A DNA stretch of 8,622 nucleotides from NCBI GenBank assembly GCA_003661385.1, contig QMWA01000063.1:1-8622 (forward strand), in the 5' to 3' direction. Below, piece by piece: positions 7,017 to 8,622 of the stretch (the stretch's first letter is position 1; every line of letters starts with the position of its first letter). The notes beneath the pieces are model-generated. The model made no database searches. It saw only the letters and a list, made by a program, of their open reading frames with translations, and was not told the DNA's origin. Both the position numbers and the translations under genes were made by a program. Origin of the DNA: Thermoproteota archaeon. GTDB lineage: Archaea; Korarchaeota; Korarchaeia; B14-G2.

Positions 7017-7707
7017 CAGAGACGCTGTCAAGCTGGTCAAGGTCTCAAAGGTCTACAAGATGGGCAGAGTTTACGTGGTGGGCTTAAGGAACGTCAGCAT
7101 ATCCTTCGCTAAGGGGGAGTTCACCTCGGTAGTAGGGCCAAGCGGCTCAGGCAAGACCACGATGATGAACCTCATCGGAGGGCTAGACAGGCCTACCACA
7201 GGCCACATATACATAGATGGCGTAGACACAGTCTACCTGAGCGACGACGAGCTGACAGTGCTCAGGAGGACGAAGATAGGCTTCATATTCCAGTTCTTCA
7301 ACCTGATACCAACCCTTAATGCCATGGAGAACGTGATGCTCCCAATGGCCTTAGCTGGAAGGTACAGCAGAGAGGAGAGGAAGAGGAGAGCCCTGATGCT
7401 GCTTAGGCTAGTAGGCTTAGGGCATAGAGCAAGGCATAAGCCAGACCAGATGAGCGGTGGAGAGAGGCAGAGGGTAGCCATAGCTAGGGCCCTAGCAAAC
7501 AACCCCACGATAGTCCTAGCAGACGAGCCAACAGGCAACCTAGACTCAAAAACCGGGAGGAGTGTAGTCGAGCTTATGCAGAAGCTGAACAGGGAGCGTG
7601 GCGTCACATTCATCATAGTAACACATGACATGGAGGTAGCAGACATGACCAAGAGGATAGTCCAGGTCAGAGACGGCAGGATTGTGTCAGATGACCACCG
7701 AAGGTAA
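7009..7707 (+). CDS. ABC transporter ATPase, LolD/MacB family
   Basis: This 232-residue cytoplasmic subunit powers the neighbouring permease by ATP hydrolysis. All nucleotide-binding motifs are intact: Walker A GPSGSGKT (43-50), Q-loop Q95 in FIFQFFNLIP, ABC signature MSGGERQR (148-155), Walker B IVLADE (168-173), D-loop NLDS (177-180) and H-loop H206 in VTHD. The Q-loop phenylalanines, the SGGERQR form and ADEPTGNLD are typical of the LolD/MacB/FtsE class that pairs with MacB-like permeases. The ATG at 7009 overlaps the permease stop by 8 bases, and AGAGG (6995-6999) gives a ribosome site 9 bases upstream. It is the last gene of the cassette, and its TAA stop overlaps the promoter of the next gene. 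No terminator is visible after it, so some read-through into the HMG-CoA reductase gene is possible. Confidence 0.96.
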   Translation: MASRDAVKLVKVSKVYKMGRVYVVGLRNVSISFAKGEFTSVVGPSGSGKTTMMNLIGGLDRPTTGHIYIDGVDTVYLSDDELTVLRRTKIGFIFQFFNLIPTLNAMENVMLPMALAGRYSREERKRRALMLLRLVGLGHRARHKPDQMSGGERQRVAIARALANNPTIVLADEPTGNLDSKTGRSVVELMQKLNRERGVTFIIVTHDMEVADMTKRIVQVRDGRIVSDDHRR

Positions 7708-7717
7708 CCTATTTAAC
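7706..7717 (+). promoter_or_regulatory. TATA-box promoter of the HMG-CoA reductase gene
   Basis: AACCTATTTAAC starts inside the ATPase stop codon and matches the leuS promoter element at 11 of 12 positions. The T-rich box begins 28 bases before the ATG at 7738, the distance expected between a TATA box and the transcription start. The mRNA is therefore probably leaderless or nearly so, which agrees with the lack of a Shine-Dalgarno sequence right before the ATG. Confidence 0.6.
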
Positions 7718-7737
7718 ATGTTGGGCAAAGGCAGCAC

Positions 7738-8622
7738 ATGAAGGGGTCCTCTAGGATACCTGGATTCTACAAGCTTAGCGTAGAGGAGAGGCTTGAGAAG
7801 GTAGCTGAGCTAGCTGAGCTCACTGAAGAGGAGAAGAAGCTTCTGCTCTCAGGAGGCCTACCCCTCGATGTGGCAGACAGGATGATAGAGAACGTGATAG
7901 GCGTGATGACCTTCCCCCTCGGGATAGCAGTGAACTTCCTGATAAACGGCAGAGACTACCTGATACCAATGTGCATAGAAGAGCCTTCAGTAGTGGCTGC
8001 AGCAAGCCACGCAGCCAAGCTAGCTAGGCCAACGGGAGGCTTCAAAGCGTGGAGCACGCCCCCAGTCATGATAGGCCAGATACAGCTTGCTAAGGTCAAG
8101 GACCCATATGCAGCTAGGCTCAGGGTCCTAGAAGCAAAGCAGGAGATACTGGAGAAGGCGAATGAGCAGGACCCAACCCTAGTTAGGCTGGGAGGCGGGG
8201 CAGTAGACCTCAGAGCAAAGCCCCTGCTCACGCCAGCAGGCCCAATGCTCATAGTAGAGCTCCTAGTGAACGTCGTCGACGCGATGGGAGCTAACGCCGT
8301 GAACACTATGGCTGAAGCCGTAGCCCCGCTCGTGGAGAAGGCAGCTGGCTCAGGCAGAGTCTACCTCAGGATAATATCTAACCTAGCAACTGAGAGGATG
8401 GCTTTCGCGTCAGCAGAGTGGAGCAAAGACGTGATAGGAGGAGAGGGCGTGGTTGAGGGCATAGTCCTCGCATGGGCTTTCGCAGCTGCAGACCCATACA
8501 GGGCATCAACACACAACAAGGGCATAATGAACGGGATATCAGCTGTGATAAGGGCGACTGGAAACGACACCAGGGCAGCTGAGGCAGGAGCCCACGCGTA
8601 CGCAGCTCTAGGAGGGCACTAC
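7738..8622 (+). CDS. mvaA: Class II HMG-CoA reductase, N-terminal 295 residues (runs off the window)
   Basis: The enzyme reduces HMG-CoA to mevalonate, the committed step toward archaeal isoprenoid lipids. The sequence follows the class II enzyme of Pseudomonas mevalonii closely. Shared elements are RIPGFYKLS near the start (6-14), MIENVIG (49-55), EEPSVVAAAS (81-90, catalytic Glu E82), LGGG (151-154), DAMGANAVNTMAEAVAP (181-197), DPYRASTHNKGIMNG (252-266, catalytic K261) and GNDTRAAEAGAHAYA (275-289, catalytic D277). D145 aligns with the P. mevalonii Asp146 linked to NAD preference, so NADH use is likely. Roughly 130 residues, including the C-terminal catalytic His region, lie beyond the edge; the frame is open to the last base. 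ATG 7738 is the first start after an in-frame TAA at 7714. A biosynthetic role is inferred despite the 'degradative' label that class II enzymes often carry. Confidence 0.95.
   Translation, partial: MKGSSRIPGFYKLSVEERLEKVAELAELTEEEKKLLLSGGLPLDVADRMIENVIGVMTFPLGIAVNFLINGRDYLIPMCIEEPSVVAAASHAAKLARPTGGFKAWSTPPVMIGQIQLAKVKDPYAARLRVLEAKQEILEKANEQDPTLVRLGGGAVDLRAKPLLTPAGPMLIVELLVNVVDAMGANAVNTMAEAVAPLVEKAAGSGRVYLRIISNLATERMAFASAEWSKDVIGGEGVVEGIVLAWAFAAADPYRASTHNKGIMNGISAVIRATGNDTRAAEAGAHAYAALGGHY

Noticed and set aside
7802-7820. 9-bp tandem repeat TAGCTGAGC in the HMG-CoA reductase gene
   Set aside because: It encodes a repeated Ala-Glu-Leu in a helix and reflects the codon preference of the genome, not a separate element.
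7009-8622. Functional link between the transporter and isoprenoid synthesis because the genes are adjacent
   Set aside because: The HMG-CoA reductase gene has its own convincing promoter, so adjacency alone is weak evidence.

Overview
This window reads as chromosomal DNA of a thermophilic archaeon, most likely Thermoproteota or a close relative. The evidence is an archaeal-type leucyl-tRNA synthetase, arginine written mostly as AGG/AGA and isoleucine mostly as ATA, archaeal TATA-box promoters, GGTGATC-type Shine-Dalgarno sequences that match the archaeal 16S 3' end, and a mevalonate-pathway gene. A genus cannot be named from the sequence. All supported genes lie on the + strand and are packed tightly. 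No tRNA, rRNA, CRISPR array or insertion sequence was seen.

Layout. (1) Positions 1-80 hold a promoter and ribosome binding site. (2) leuS (81-2969) is followed by a small Cys-rich gene of the DUF6125 type (2966-3439), joined by an ATGA overlap. (3) A 125-base gap (3440-3564) holds a T-rich tract that may end leuS-operon transcription, a perfect 10-bp tandem repeat and a promoter. (4) Four genes follow with no gaps: a GbsR/MarR-like winged-helix regulator (3565-4098), a secreted membrane-anchored protein with four Ig-like NEW3/CARDB repeats (4088-5878), a MacB/FtsX-type ABC permease (5841-7016) and its LolD/MacB-type ATPase (7009-7707). (5) After 30 bases and its own promoter comes the first 295 codons of a class II HMG-CoA reductase (7738 to the window edge).

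How they work together. The regulator cassette looks like one transcription unit in which each gene overlaps the next in the +1 frame by 11, 38 and 8 bases. It encodes a one-permease, one-ATPase transporter (probably a homodimer of each) plus a dedicated extracellular repeat protein that could stand where MacA stands in bacterial MacAB. The regulator probably controls its own promoter, possibly through the tandem repeat. The cargo cannot be read from the sequence. LeuS and HMG-CoA reductase are housekeeping genes, and nothing ties them functionally to the transporter.

Most notable points: the self-contained regulated ABC cassette, the tandem repeat in its promoter, the class II rather than class I HMG-CoA reductase, a near-identical TATA element (AACCTWTTTAAC) shared by the leuS and HMG-CoA reductase promoters, and a KMSKS loop in LeuRS that reads AMSKS.
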